Below, one piece after another: positions 39,433 through 48,786 of a stretch of 64,000 nt of DNA; position 1 is the first letter of the stretch, and every line of letters starts with the position of its first letter. This DNA is from Geitlerinema sp. S16. Lineage in GTDB: Bacteria; Cyanobacteriota; Cyanobacteriia; Cyanobacteriales; Geitlerinemataceae. The stretch covers positions 1 to 64,000 of the forward strand of contig JAABST010000022.1 in assembly GCA_011390275.1 (NCBI GenBank). Direction: 5' to 3'. The notes under the pieces were generated by a model that saw only the letters and a list, made by a program, of their open reading frames with translations, searched no databases and was not told the DNA's origin. The position numbers were made by a program, and so were the translations under genes.

Positions 39433-40059
39433 TTAATCAGAATCATGCCTCACTTCTATTGGTATATTTTGAGGCCAGTCGATTAACACACATGGTTGTA
39501 CAACTAGCTTTGTACAGTCACCCATGAGCTTTGAATGACGATCAAGATATGTTGCTAACGCAATACTCAAATCACGAGCATTTTTAATATCTTCAAAAGA
39601 AGCATCATTTTTGTTGATCGTTAGACTCACCTTTGTATGATTCCTTAGACTCTTGAAAGAGGGTTTCAGAAATTTTGTCAGGTCTAATATTTCATTACGG
39701 CGTCTATTTTTTATTAAAGCATCGCCCATCCATTCTAAAATTTGGAGAACTAACTTAAGATTCTCGGGCATATAGAGAGGACTTGCATAGAAGATTAAAC
39801 GATCAAATATAAGGGGTAATTTTTTGATTCGAGCATACAGCGTGATTGGATCAATATCGGCCTCATTCGGCCATGCAATCGTTCCAGATTCAGGGTCGAT
39901 AAAAACTTGTTTGAAATATTCATAATTCTCTAATAGAGAAAAAACCCCCTTGAATTTTGTGATGGTACGAATATTTACCTCTCCATTTGTGCCATCTTTA
40001 AAGTTTAGGTAAATACGATCTTTTCCTCGCACTTCTGCTGCAATTAATGGACTTACCAT
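39433..40059 (-). CDS. DUF2442 protein with long C-terminal extension
   Basis: Residues 1-75 match the small DUF2442 family (VRGKDRIYLNFKDGTNGEVN, KGVFSLLENYEYFKQVFIDP, GTIAWPNEADIDPITLY), which is usually only 80-100 residues long. Here it continues to 208 residues with a Lys/Leu/Ile-rich helical region (NRRRNEILDLTKFL and onward) that I do not recognise. The coding sequence is AT-rich compared with its neighbours, which suggests acquired DNA. It follows the DUF4160 gene with a gap of six bases. Pairs of DUF4160 and DUF2442 are common in bacteria and have been suspected to be toxin-antitoxin-like; this is not shown here. Confidence 0.75.
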   Translation of the reverse strand: MVSPLIAAEVRGKDRIYLNFKDGTNGEVNIRTITKFKGVFSLLENYEYFKQVFIDPESGTIAWPNEADIDPITLYARIKKLPLIFDRLIFYASPLYMPENLKLVLQILEWMGDALIKNRRRNEILDLTKFLKPSFKSLRNHTKVSLTINKNDASFEDIKNARDLSIALATYLDRHSKLMGDCTKLVVQPCVLIDWPQNIPIEVRHDSD

Positions 40060-40065
40060 AACTCT

Positions 40066-40326
40066 CTAATTACTGGATTGAATTTTAATGAGAGGCTGAT
40101 GACGACGGGCAAGTTTCCAGTTTTGAGATAACGTGTCCTGATATTGCTTCGCCCACTGCAAAACCAGTTTCGTTTTTTGCTTGGGAAATGTTCCACGGAT
40201 CACGGTTTGTGATTCAATCTCGACCAAAATTTCCATATCTCCAAATTTGGCATGGAAATGTGGCGGTAAGTGATCGTTGTAGTACATGAAAATCATCACC
40301 CCATGGAAACTCGAAATCTTGGGCAT
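40066..40326 (-). CDS. DUF4160 protein
   Basis: The 86-residue product has the family signature MPKISSFHGVMIFMYYNDHL followed by PPHFHAKFGD, with the conserved His-rich HLPPHFHA. Function is unknown. It is the first gene of the pair with the DUF2442 protein, six bases apart on the same strand, and both share an AT-rich base use unlike trpB upstream. A hairpin (40361-40394) separates it from trpB. Confidence 0.85.
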   Translation of the reverse strand: MPKISSFHGVMIFMYYNDHLPPHFHAKFGDMEILVEIESQTVIRGTFPKQKTKLVLQWAKQYQDTLSQNWKLARRHQPLIKIQSSN

Positions 40327-40360
40327 TAACTACAGGATCACGTCTAAATATTGCTTATTC

Positions 40361-40394
40361 CAGATCTAAGCTTTTTTTGAATGGCTTAGATCTG
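40361..40394. terminator. Hairpin downstream of trpB
   Basis: CAGATCTAAGC (40361-40371) pairs perfectly with GCTTAGATCTG (40384-40394) around a 12-base loop. It lies 53 bases after the trpB stop on the minus strand and before the DUF4160 start. No strong T-run follows on the minus strand, so it may be a terminator or a processing site. Confidence 0.6.
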
Positions 40395-40446
40395 AAATAT
40401 CAAATTTAATCTCCAACTCATTAACCTCCAAATCAATGATGGAGGC

Positions 40447-41697
40447 TTACATCCCCAGATGCTTCGCCACTGTTTGCACATCCTTATCGCCACGACCCGA
40501 GCAGTTAATTACCACCGTCGTACCGTCAGCCAACTGCGGACATAGCGTATCGAGATAGGCGATCGCGTGAGCCGTTTCCAGCGCCGGGATAATGCCCTCA
40601 AGCTGCGATAACAGTTGGAACGCATCCAGCGCCTGCTGATCCGTGACGCTGTAATACTCCGCACGCTGCGTATCCTTCAGGTAGCTATGTTCTGGCCCCA
40701 CGCCGGGATAATCCAAACCAGCACTGATCGAATGTGCCTCAACGACCTGGCCGTCATCATCTTGCAGCAAATAGCTCATCGCGCCGTGCAGCACACCGAC
40801 TTGACCCAGCGTCAGTGTTGCCGCATGATGGCTCGTCGTCACACCTTCGCCCGCCGCTTCCACGCCGATCATCCGCACCGACTCATCGCGCACAAACTCG
40901 TGAAATAAGCCCATCGCATTCGATCCGCCGCCGACGCAGGCGAGTAACACATCCGGCAAACCGCCCCATTTTTCCTGGCACTGCTGGCGCGTTTCGCGAC
41001 CAATGATGGCGTGGAAATCGCGCACCATCATCGGGTAGGGGTGGGGGCCAGCGACGGAGCCGAGAATGTAGTGTGTGGTTTCGACGTTGGTGACCCAGTC
41101 GCGGATCGCTTCCGAGGTGGCATCTTTGAGCGTGCCGGTTCCAGCGGTAACGGGCTGCACTGTTGCGCCGAGGAGTCGCATCCGGATCACGTTTAGGGCT
41201 TGGCGCTCCATGTCGCATTCGCCCATGTAGACGATGCATTCAAGGCCGAAGCGAGCGCAGGCGGTGGCGGTGGCGACGCCGTGCTGTCCGGCTCCGGTTT
41301 CGGCGATGATGCGCTGTTTGCCCATGCGTTTGGCGAGCAGGGCTTGGGCGATCGCATTGTTAATTTTGTGAGCGCCGGTGTGGTTGAGATCCTCGCGCTT
41401 GAGGTAGATTTTCGGGCCTTTGCCATCGGCGTCAGCGTAATGCTCGGTCAAGCGCTCGGCGAAATAGAGCGGGGACGGACGACCGACATAATCGCGCAGC
41501 AGACCGTCAAGCTCGGCGTTAAATTCGGGATCGTTTTTGTATTTCTGAAAAGCCGTTTCCAGTTCGCTGAGGGCGGGCATGAGCGTCTCGGGGACATACT
41601 TGCCGCCAAATTGACCAAAACGCCCAAAAGTGTCGGGAACGTTGGGGTTGTAGGTCTGTGGGCTGGTTTGAGCGGATTGAAGGGGGGTGACTGTCAC
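40447..41697 (-). CDS. trpB: Tryptophan synthase beta subunit
   Basis: TrpB joins indole to serine to make tryptophan, using pyridoxal phosphate. The 416-residue product starts at a GTG ([13 protein letters not shown]). The PLP lysine is K111 in [14 protein letters not shown]. The phosphate-binding GGGSNA is in [19 protein letters not shown], and the catalytic-loop Glu and Asp lie in AETGAGQHG and nearby. Length and motifs are those of the standard TrpB1 type. As is usual in cyanobacteria it is not next to trpA. Confidence 0.97.
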   Translation of the reverse strand: MTVTPLQSAQTSPQTYNPNVPDTFGRFGQFGGKYVPETLMPALSELETAFQKYKNDPEFNAELDGLLRDYVGRPSPLYFAERLTEHYADADGKGPKIYLKREDLNHTGAHKINNAIAQALLAKRMGKQRIIAETGAGQHGVATATACARFGLECIVYMGECDMERQALNVIRMRLLGATVQPVTAGTGTLKDATSEAIRDWVTNVETTHYILGSVAGPHPYPMMVRDFHAIIGRETRQQCQEKWGGLPDVLLACVGGGSNAMGLFHEFVRDESVRMIGVEAAGEGVTTSHHAATLTLGQVGVLHGAMSYLLQDDDGQVVEAHSISAGLDYPGVGPEHSYLKDTQRAEYYSVTDQQALDAFQLLSQLEGIIPALETAHAIAYLDTLCPQLADGTTVVINCSGRGDKDVQTVAKHLGM

Positions 41698-41941
41698 GGC
41701 TTCCAGGCTTGGGATAAGGCAAAAGATGTGGGGAATATTATAACGCCAGGGCGTGATGTAGGGTGTGCGGACGGTATGGAGTGAACTCGACTCAGATAAC
41801 GCTTTACTGAGCTGCGAACCCGGCCATTAACTTGGCTCGGTATGATGGTCATATCACCCCGATCGCCGGTCTGCCTTGCGACTGTCCGCCGATCGCCCTG
41901 CGACGATCGGGTTCACTACCGCCTGTGCGATGAGGACTGCG

Positions 41942-43243
41942 ATGACTGATGCCGCCGCGATTTGGACGAATGCTCAATCGACCCGCGCTTCCCTCGAAGC
42001 CGCGATCGATGAAGTGGTCGAGCGAGTGAAAACAGAGCTTGAGGGGCGATCGGCAACGTTTGGGCTGGTGTTCGTTTCGATGGCCTTTGCCAGCGAGTTT
42101 TCGCGGGTGTTGCCGCTGCTCCAGGAAAAAATCGAGCTGCCGGTGCTGATTGGTTGCGGTAGTAATGGCGTGATCGGCACGGATCCGATGGGGATGACCC
42201 GTGAACTCGAAGATGGCCCCGCTGTCAGTCTGACGGTGGCGAGTTTGCCCGAAGTCCGTGCTGAAGCCTTCCAACTGGCGGGCGATCGCCTACCCGATCT
42301 CGACGGTTCTCCCGATGACTGGGTGAGTTTCATCGGTCTCGACCCCGCCGATCGCCCCCAAATTGTTATCTTGATCGATCCCTTTGCGCCGAATATCGTC
42401 GATTTACTTCAAGGGCTGGATTACGCCTATCCGGGTATGCCCAAGGTGGGTGGAATCGCGAGTGGTATTCGCCCCGGCCAGGAGAATGCGGGCTTGTTTC
42501 TCGGGACAGCAGACGGCGATTTGGTCGTGTCGGAATTGGTCAAAGGTGGAGCGGTTGGATTTGCGCTGATTGGCAAGATTGAGCTAGAGACGATCGTGGC
42601 TCAGGGCTGTCGTCCGATCGGCCCGCCGTTTCGGGTTGCTGACGGTCAGCGCAATATTATTTTGCAAGTCGAGCCGTGTAGCGAAGATTATGACCGCGCT
42701 CAAGAGGCCATCACCTCGCCCCTCGAAGCCCTGCAAAAACTACTCGAAACCCTGCCCGACGCCGATCGCACCTTGGCAAAATACGAGCTATTCATTGGCC
42801 TCGTCCGCGATGAATTTAAGTTAACGCTCCATAGCGGCGATTTTCTGATTCGGAATTTGATGGGCGTTGATCCCCGATCAGGAGCCGTCGCGATCGCCGA
42901 TCGGGTGCGACCGGGACAGCGCGTGCAGTTTCATCTCCGGGATGCCAAAGCCTCTGCCGACGATCTCGAAGCGCTACTCGAAGGCGATCGGCGCGATCGA
43001 TCCGGTCAAGGGCAGCCGATCGGGGCGTTCCTGTTTGCCTGCTTGGGACGGGGTCGCGGGCTGTATGAAATGCCCGACTTTGATACGCGCCTCTTCCATC
43101 AGTACTATCCCGATACGCCCATGGGCGGCTGTTTTTGTAACGGTGAAATCGGCCCGGTGGCGGGCAGCACGTTTTTACACGGCTATACCTCTGTCTTCGG
43201 GCTATGTCGCCTTGATCCGACGACCCAAGCGCCGGTTCGTTAG
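41942..43243 (+). CDS. FIST-domain sensory protein
   Basis: FIST proteins (F-box and intracellular signal transduction) are thought to bind small ligands such as amino acids. The start at 41942 (MTDAAAIWTNAQSTRASLEA) is preceded by GAGGA; the longer frame from a TTG at 41876 adds 22 unlikely residues. FIST_N spans about 15-220 (LIGCGSNGVIGTDPMGMTRE, PKVGGIASGIR). FIST_C spans about 240-400, ending FLFACLGRGRGLYEMPDFDT and GGCFCNGEIGPVAGSTFLHG. No kinase or cyclase is fused. The stop lies nine bases before the mobile element copy 3. Confidence 0.9.
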   Translation: MTDAAAIWTNAQSTRASLEAAIDEVVERVKTELEGRSATFGLVFVSMAFASEFSRVLPLLQEKIELPVLIGCGSNGVIGTDPMGMTRELEDGPAVSLTVASLPEVRAEAFQLAGDRLPDLDGSPDDWVSFIGLDPADRPQIVILIDPFAPNIVDLLQGLDYAYPGMPKVGGIASGIRPGQENAGLFLGTADGDLVVSELVKGGAVGFALIGKIELETIVAQGCRPIGPPFRVADGQRNIILQVEPCSEDYDRAQEAITSPLEALQKLLETLPDADRTLAKYELFIGLVRDEFKLTLHSGDFLIRNLMGVDPRSGAVAIADRVRPGQRVQFHLRDAKASADDLEALLEGDRRDRSGQGQPIGAFLFACLGRGRGLYEMPDFDTRLFHQYYPDTPMGGCFCNGEIGPVAGSTFLHGYTSVFGLCRLDPTTQAPVR

Positions 43244-43252
43244 AAAGAGTTA

Positions 43253-43377
43253 GGGCGTGTCATCAATTAATCGTAGAACTCTTATCGGGTAAGCTGTTGA
43301 ACGCCCGACCCAATAAAAAAGCTAGGGGCTGAAACCTTTACTGGGTAAGCGCTAGAACTTTAATTGATGACAGCCCC
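43253..43377. mobile_element. 125 bp TA-flanked MITE-like element, copy 3
   Basis: It has the same length as copy 1 and the same inverted ends (GGGCGTGTCATCAATTAA; TTAATTGATGACAGCCCC), flanked by TA at 43251-43252 and 43378-43379. It fills the gap between two convergent genes: nine bases after the FIST stop, and overlapping the stop codon of the TPR gene, whose TAG is the reverse complement of CTA at 43377-43379. Confidence 0.88.
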
Positions 43378-44411
43378 TAGGGCGATGGCAGGTCATTGAG
43401 TAGCGATCGCGCCCGCTGCGCCCAGCCGGTTTGGCCGCGATCGCGATAGAGCCGTTCAGCGTAGATCAGCACCTCACGGGCGTCCTCGGATTTGCCCTGA
43501 CTGAGAAACACCAAGCCTGCACCGTAATAGGCATTGGCGTAATTGGGAGCGATGTCGCGAGCGGTGCGAAATTCGGCGAGGGCGTCGTCGAGGTCGCCGT
43601 TACCGAGGTGGATGATCCCGAGCTGGTAATGGGCTTCGAGGTAGTTCGGGTTGCGATCGATGGCTCGCTCGAAAGCGGTTTTGGCGCGGCGGGTGTCGCC
43701 CTGTTGCAGGTAAATTGTGCCGAGGTAATAGGACGGTTCGGGCGCGATCGGGCTGTAGCGTTGGGCGCTGCGAAAGGCATCGATCGCCGGTTCCCAATCC
43801 TCTTGCTGGTAGTAGACGAGACCGAGATTGTAATAGGCGAGGCCGAGTTGTGGATCGAGTTCTAGGGCATAGTCCAGATACAATTCGGCTTGATCGAGAT
43901 TGCCGCCTTCGAGTACAACCGCCCCGAGATTGGCGTAGGCTAGCGCAAAGTTGGGATCGGCCTGGGCCGCACGGTAGAAGGCGTCGGCTGCGGGCTGTAG
44001 CTCGCCGGATTGTCGTAGAGCCAGACCGAGGTTGTAGTGCGCGGGGGCGAAACTGGGTGAGAGATCGGCGGCATTCTGAAACGCGACGATCGCCGTCTCC
44101 AGTTCACCCGATCGAATGGCCTCCAGTCCGCGTTCGAGTTCGCGGGCGGCGGTGATCGAGGTCGTCGTAATTTGCGCCAGGTGAACCGGGACGGGCGCGG
44201 GGAGCATGGCTCGGCTTGAAGCTTTAGAGTGTAAAACCCACGCGGTTGTAGGGTCAGTACTTGCCGCCTCCGCACATTGAAACATGGCGGAAAGGCTGAT
44301 CATAATTGACAGCATCACAGGAAGCGATCGACCTGCACGAGCCATCGGATTTATCAGATTTATTGGATTTACAGTGCCCATACGACTCCCCAGATAACCA
44401 ACCCCAGGCAA
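43377..44411 (-). CDS. Second exported TPR-repeat protein
   Basis: The 344-residue frame begins with several possible Met starts; MARAGRSLPVMLSIMISLSA gives a clean signal peptide ending CAEAAS. A degenerate 9 bp repeat (coding NPINLINP) lies just before it. From about residue 85 on there are about seven TPR units (for example APAHYNLGLALRQSGELQPA, AYANLGAVVLEGGNLDQAEL, PSYYLGTIYLQQGDTRRAKT). Its TAG stop is supplied by the end of the mobile element at 43253-43377, so the C-terminus (LLNDLPSP) may be altered. The function is unknown; it resembles the TPR protein at 5858-7318 in design. Confidence 0.82.
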   Translation of the reverse strand: MPGVGYLGSRMGTVNPINLINPMARAGRSLPVMLSIMISLSAMFQCAEAASTDPTTAWVLHSKASSRAMLPAPVPVHLAQITTTSITAARELERGLEAIRSGELETAIVAFQNAADLSPSFAPAHYNLGLALRQSGELQPAADAFYRAAQADPNFALAYANLGAVVLEGGNLDQAELYLDYALELDPQLGLAYYNLGLVYYQQEDWEPAIDAFRSAQRYSPIAPEPSYYLGTIYLQQGDTRRAKTAFERAIDRNPNYLEAHYQLGIIHLGNGDLDDALAEFRTARDIAPNYANAYYGAGLVFLSQGKSEDAREVLIYAERLYRDRGQTGWAQRARSLLNDLPSP

Positions 44412-44654
44412 CCAACCTCAGGCAACCAACCCAATCACTCTATGCAAGATAAACGGGGCATCACGCCATATTGTGAGCGCATCTGCCATTTTGCGACACA
44501 CCCACGGCTCGATACACTCAAAGTCTAAGTCGTTGAAGGTGAGTTTTAATTTAAGTTTAAGTTGAGCCTGTAATCGTCAACCGATCGCGATAACGTCCCC
44601 CGCGATTAACCTTTTCCCTTCATTGGCCGCTGCCCTTCCCTTCTGTCGTTAACG

Positions 44655-45776
44655 ATGACCGCATCTTTCCCCAGTCCGAGCGCCTTCGATCGCGCCATGA
44701 TGCAGCGCTGCCTAACCTTAGCGCGGCAAGCCCTCGGGCGTACGGCTCCGAATCCCATGGTTGGCGCGGTGATCGTTAAGGACGGCGAGGTGGTCGGCGA
44801 GGGGTTTCATCCCAAAGCCGGGGAACCCCACGCGGAAGTGTTCGCCTTGCGGGAAGCGGGCGATCGGGCGCGGGGAGCAACCGCCTACGTTAGCCTCGAA
44901 CCCTGCAACCATTTCGGACGCACGCCGCCCTGTTCTCAGACCTTGGTACGCGCCGGGATCGCGAAGGTGTTCGTGGGAACAGTAGACCCAAATCCGCAGG
45001 TGGCTGGTAGCGGGATTCAAACGTTAAAAAATGCTGGAATTGATGTGGTGGTCGGGGTTGAAGAGGCCGACTGTCAGGCACTTAACGAAGGCTTTATCCA
45101 TCGGATTTTGCACCGTCGTCCCTTTGGCATTTTGAAATACGCCATGACCCTCGATGGCAAAATCGCCAGCACGACGGGACATAGCGCCTGGGTGAGCGGA
45201 ACCCCAGCCCGATCGCAGGTGCATCACCTACGCTACGCCTGTGACGCCGTGATCGTGGGGGGAAATACCGTCCGCTATGACAATCCCCGCCTCACCTGTC
45301 ACGCCGATGACAATGCGCCGAATCCGTTGCGTATCGTCCTCAGCCGCACCTTGGATTTACCCGACGAGGCTCAGCTTTGGCGCGTCGATCAGGCTCCGAC
45401 GCTGGTGGTGACTCAATCCGGGATGCGTCCCAAATTTCAGGCGCATTTGCGCGATCGCGGTGTTGAGGTGGTGGAGGTGGAGGTGGTGCGACCGGCGGCG
45501 GCGATGGAGTTGCTGTACGAACGTGGGGCGCTGTCGGTGCTGTGGGAGTGTGGCGGAACTCTGGCCGCGCGGGCGATCGCGGAGGGAGCAGTACAGAAGA
45601 CGATCGCCTTCATTGCCCCGAAAATCATCGGCGGGGTGAATGCCCCCAACCCCGTCGGCGATCTGGGGATTCACTTCATGACCGAGGCGATTCAATTGGA
45701 GCGGATTCGTTGCTATGCCGTGGGTGAGGATTGGGCGATCGAAGGATATTTGCCTAATAAAAGTTGGATACCCTAG
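44655..45776 (+). CDS. ribD: Bifunctional riboflavin deaminase/reductase
   Basis: RibD performs the second and third steps of riboflavin synthesis, deaminating and reducing the pyrimidine intermediate made from GTP. The 373-residue protein has an N-terminal deaminase with the zinc motif PHAEVFALREAG and PCNHFGRTPPCSQT. A C-terminal reductase domain follows (RPFGILKYAMTLDGKIA, HHLRYACDAVIVGGNTVRYD, ECGGTLAARAI). The length fits. It is not next to other rib genes. The upstream gap (44412-44654) carries its promoter, which I cannot pinpoint. Confidence 0.95.
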   Translation: MTASFPSPSAFDRAMMQRCLTLARQALGRTAPNPMVGAVIVKDGEVVGEGFHPKAGEPHAEVFALREAGDRARGATAYVSLEPCNHFGRTPPCSQTLVRAGIAKVFVGTVDPNPQVAGSGIQTLKNAGIDVVVGVEEADCQALNEGFIHRILHRRPFGILKYAMTLDGKIASTTGHSAWVSGTPARSQVHHLRYACDAVIVGGNTVRYDNPRLTCHADDNAPNPLRIVLSRTLDLPDEAQLWRVDQAPTLVVTQSGMRPKFQAHLRDRGVEVVEVEVVRPAAAMELLYERGALSVLWECGGTLAARAIAEGAVQKTIAFIAPKIIGGVNAPNPVGDLGIHFMTEAIQLERIRCYAVGEDWAIEGYLPNKSWIP

Positions 45777-46043
45777 CCCACAATTAGCGTTCAAGCCATC
45801 CTAATTTTTGAGTCTAGAGCTGTCAGGAATTGATCGGGCTAGAGAATTTCAATGAATTCAGCTAATAGAGAGTGGTTCGCCAGAACGATAAGTAATTCAA
45901 CTAATTTGATTGGCTTTTATTATTGCTCCTAACATTACAAGGTAGTCAATGTTACAGTTTGGGCAACGACTCTTTACGGGTCTATATCTTAAGTCGATCC
46001 CCGTTCTGATATTCGTCACCTCTACTAACCCCTACGTCTCCCT

Positions 46044-46742
46044 ATGACTGTTGCTTTCGCCTCTAGGAACGCTATGACGACTCATCAGCCAGTCACGCAA
46101 CCCCTCAAGGCGATCGCGATCGGGGATAGCCTTGTCTACGGGTATGGCGACTTCTCGGGCGGTGGCTGGGCGGAACGGTTGCGGCGTCTGTGGATGCACC
46201 CGGAAAATTCCGGCAATGTTCTATACAATCTGGGCGTTCGGGGCGATAAAGCCTCGCAGGTGGCGGCACGGTTTGAGGCCGAATTTAACAGTCGGGGCGA
46301 GCTGCGTAACCGTGTGCCGGATATTGCGATTATTTCCGTGGGGACGAATGATACGCCGCGTCTAGGGCGACCGGACGGCAAGCCCATAACGTTGGAAAAT
46401 GAGTTTAAGCATGACCTAACGTTGTTGCTTGATAATGCGGCGAATCGATGTCAGACGATTTTTATCGGAATGGTTCCGGTTGTTGCCGATAAAATGCCGT
46501 TTTTGGACTGTTTATATTACGATCGCGCCCATCAGTACATCTATAAAGAAATTGCTCGCGAAATGTGCCAAATTCGCAGTATTCCTTACCTCGATATTTT
46601 TGATCTGTGGATGGGACGCGGTTCGGATTGGATTGCCGATCGCATCGGTGCGGATGGTTTGCATCCCAATGAGTTGGGCTATCAAAGTTTGTTTGATGAC
46701 ATCGTGAGCTGGTCGCCGATCGTCGAACTGACGCAGCGATAA
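46044..46742 (+). CDS. SGNH/GDSL-family hydrolase
   Basis: The 232-residue protein (222 from the second ATG at 46074) has the four SGNH blocks: IAIGDSLVYGYG with the nucleophile Ser, YNLGVRGDKASQV with the Gly, IISVGTNDT with the Asn, and DGLHPNELGYQ with the Asp-His pair. Members hydrolyse esters, thioesters or acyl groups on sugars. No signal peptide is seen, so it is probably cytoplasmic. The substrate is unknown. It is a single gene, convergent with the Tic20-like gene. Confidence 0.88.
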   Translation: MTVAFASRNAMTTHQPVTQPLKAIAIGDSLVYGYGDFSGGGWAERLRRLWMHPENSGNVLYNLGVRGDKASQVAARFEAEFNSRGELRNRVPDIAIISVGTNDTPRLGRPDGKPITLENEFKHDLTLLLDNAANRCQTIFIGMVPVVADKMPFLDCLYYDRAHQYIYKEIAREMCQIRSIPYLDIFDLWMGRGSDWIADRIGADGLHPNELGYQSLFDDIVSWSPIVELTQR

Positions 46743-46899
46743 GCTCGTTTCCAGGCTCTATGCTATGCCGCCGTAATCAAGACTTCTGCTGCAATTAATT
46801 GCGCACTAAATCGCCTGAATTGGCTGTGCGGAGAATCCTTACTTTTGTCCGCAATTGAGTCAATCACTCGCGGTTAATTGGGTCGATTGCAAATCTTTT

Positions 46900-47433
46900 T
46901 TAACGAATGTACTGATAGGCGGCGTCGGAAATCATGGGCAGTTCAGGGAAAAGACCCGTGGCACTGCGCACGAGGCTGTAGATGCTCGCGCCAAAGGCGG
47001 CCAGAAACGTAAGCGTGTGCAGTGTCTCACCCAGGAGATTGTTCATGCCGAGTAGGCTGGTCACGATGCCAACGAGGGAGATCACGATCCCGATGAGTAA
47101 GGCTTGCATGACGTTGTAGCGCAGGAAGTTGCTAAAGCGGTAGTTGCGAACAACGCCCAGGTACAGAGCAAAGAAGACGATGAGCTGAAAAAAGGGAATG
47201 CTATTACTCAGAGTGCTGTAGAGCTGAAGAAACGGCCCGATCGCCAGTAAGACAATCTGCCCGAGGGCGGGGATCGCAGTCAGCAGGCCGATCCCAAAGG
47301 GAAGGGCACGAATGATGGGAAGCAGGTACACCAGAGCCGAAAAAATGCGATCGGGTGGAGAGCTTTGGCCGCGCCAAGTCATAGGCTTGAAGGGGAATGA
47401 AGAGGATAAACGGCGACGAATTAAATCAATCAA
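46900..47433 (-). CDS. Tic20-family membrane protein
   Basis: The 177-residue frame, or 160 residues from Met at position 18 (MTWRGQSSPPDRIFSALVYL), has four membrane helices: LVYLLPIIRALPFG, the LTAIPALGQIVLL region, FFQLIVFFALYLGVV and LLIGIVISLVGIVTSLLG. The stretch NYRFSNFLRYNVMQALLIGI is typical of cyanobacterial Tic20-like (Ycf60) proteins, relatives of the chloroplast import component. The bacterial role is not settled. It lies 61 bases after the CobW-type gene on the same strand. Confidence 0.87.
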   Translation of the reverse strand: MIDLIRRRLSSSFPFKPMTWRGQSSPPDRIFSALVYLLPIIRALPFGIGLLTAIPALGQIVLLAIGPFLQLYSTLSNSIPFFQLIVFFALYLGVVRNYRFSNFLRYNVMQALLIGIVISLVGIVTSLLGMNNLLGETLHTLTFLAAFGASIYSLVRSATGLFPELPMISDAAYQYIR

Positions 47434-47494
47434 GGTGGATCGATCTCATTAATTCGTCAAAGATAGATCGAACCAATTAGATCGAACCAATCGA

Positions 47495-48685
47495 TCAGCC
47501 AAAGCCTTTGCCGCGTGCGACTGATTCTACGGTTAAACAATGTTCGACTTGGGCGAGTAATGTGTCTTGATCGAGGTTTTGACCGATGAATACAACTTGA
47601 TTGGTTTTCGTTGCGCCGGGTTTCCAGTCGTCATCTTCGATCGTGAAGCGTTTGCCGCTGAGGTGAAAGATGTGGCGTGACGGGCTTTCGTCGAACCACA
47701 GGATGCCTTTAGCGCGGAAGATATTCGACGGTAATTGGTTATCAAGGAAGTATTGAAACTTGCGAATGTCGAATGGGCGATCGCTTTGGAAGGAGATCGA
47801 GGCGAAACCGTCGATTTCAAGGTGATGGCTGTGATCGTGTCCGTGATCGTGATGATCGTGGGAGTAGTCATGGGTGGGATCGGTGCAGCCCGGTTCGCAG
47901 TCCGGATCGGCATGGTCGGCATGAGCGTGATCGTGGGAATGGTCATGGGTGGGATCGGTGCAGTCCGGTTCGCAGTCCTGTGACCCGTGATCGTGGTGGT
48001 CGTGATCATGATCGTGAGGCTTGTCTGCCGCGTCGAAATATTTATCCGACTCGAACAAGCCCACGCTCAACACCAACGGCAGGGGAACTTGGGATTGGCG
48101 GGTGCGCAAAATGCGAGCGTCGTTTTTGATGTCGCGAATCCGCACTTCGAGGGCGTCTACATCGGCTTCATCAACCAGGTCGGTTTTGTTGAGTAGGATG
48201 ATGTCACCGTAAGCGATTTGGCTGTAGGCGGCTTCGCTGTTGAATAAATCAAGGCTGAAGTTTTCGCAGTCTACGAGGGTGACGATCGAGTCTAGACGGG
48301 TGAGATCGCGCAGCTCGGTGCCGAGAAAGGTGAGGGCGACGGGGAGCGGATCGGCGACACCGGTCGTTTCGACAATCAGGTAGTCAATTTTGTCGGGGCG
48401 TTCGAGGACTTTATAAACGGCGTCGAGCAGGTCACTATTAATCGTGCAGCAGATACAGCCATTGCTCAGCTCGATCGTGCTGTCATCGGTCGCAACGATC
48501 AGCTCGTTATCGATGCCGATTTCGCCAAATTCGTTGACGAGAACGGCGGTTTTAACGCCGGATTGATTGGTCAGGATGTGGTTGAGCAGGGTGGTTTTAC
48601 CGCTGCCGAGAAAGCCCGTGATGATGGTGACGGGTAAACCGAGTTTGGGGGCGCTCATCACCGGCGCTTCGATGGCTGAAGTCAT
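47495..48685 (-). CDS. CobW/COG0523-type GTPase metallochaperone
   Basis: From the ATG at 48685 (MTSAIEAPVMSAP) the product is 396 residues. The P-loop is ITGFLGSGKTTLLN and the metal-binding CxCC motif is ELSNGCICCTINSDLL; VNEFGEIGID and LLNKTDLVDE complete the G domain. Between the G domain and the C-terminal CobW_C domain (IRAKGILWFDESP-type sequence) is a linker with many His and Asp residues. It holds two copies of a Cys-containing module (DCEPDCTDPTHD and DCEPGCTDPTHD). Such linkers store or hand over zinc or another divalent metal. It lies between argF and the Tic20-like gene, all on the minus strand. No Zur-box-like site is evident upstream. Confidence 0.92.
   Translation of the reverse strand: MTSAIEAPVMSAPKLGLPVTIITGFLGSGKTTLLNHILTNQSGVKTAVLVNEFGEIGIDNELIVATDDSTIELSNGCICCTINSDLLDAVYKVLERPDKIDYLIVETTGVADPLPVALTFLGTELRDLTRLDSIVTLVDCENFSLDLFNSEAAYSQIAYGDIILLNKTDLVDEADVDALEVRIRDIKNDARILRTRQSQVPLPLVLSVGLFESDKYFDAADKPHDHDHDHHDHGSQDCEPDCTDPTHDHSHDHAHADHADPDCEPGCTDPTHDYSHDHHDHGHDHSHHLEIDGFASISFQSDRPFDIRKFQYFLDNQLPSNIFRAKGILWFDESPSRHIFHLSGKRFTIEDDDWKPGATKTNQVVFIGQNLDQDTLLAQVEHCLTVESVARGKGFG
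47815..48030 (-). repeat. His/Asp/Cys-rich duplicated linker in the CobW-type gene
   Basis: The coding sequence for the linker contains GATCATGATCACGATCAC-like repeats and two copies of a roughly 75-80 base unit (about 47860-47935 and 47937-48010). Each codes for a CEPxCTDPTH module followed by a His-Asp run. The duplication is in frame. Confidence 0.8.
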
Positions 48686-48786
48686 AGCAAAAGGAACCAA
48701 AAAGGTGAGTGGAGAGAGTTTGTGAAGGTTAAGTGCTTGTGAGGGTTAAGCACTTTTGAGGGTTAACCATGCATCTAAGATTGACG

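Noticed and set aside
48720..48780. AAGTGCTT/AAGCACTT stem with repeated GAGGGTTAA between argF and the CobW-type gene as a terminator
   Set aside because: The stem is short and the T-run weak; read-through into the CobW-type gene seems as likely, so I did not list it as a terminator.
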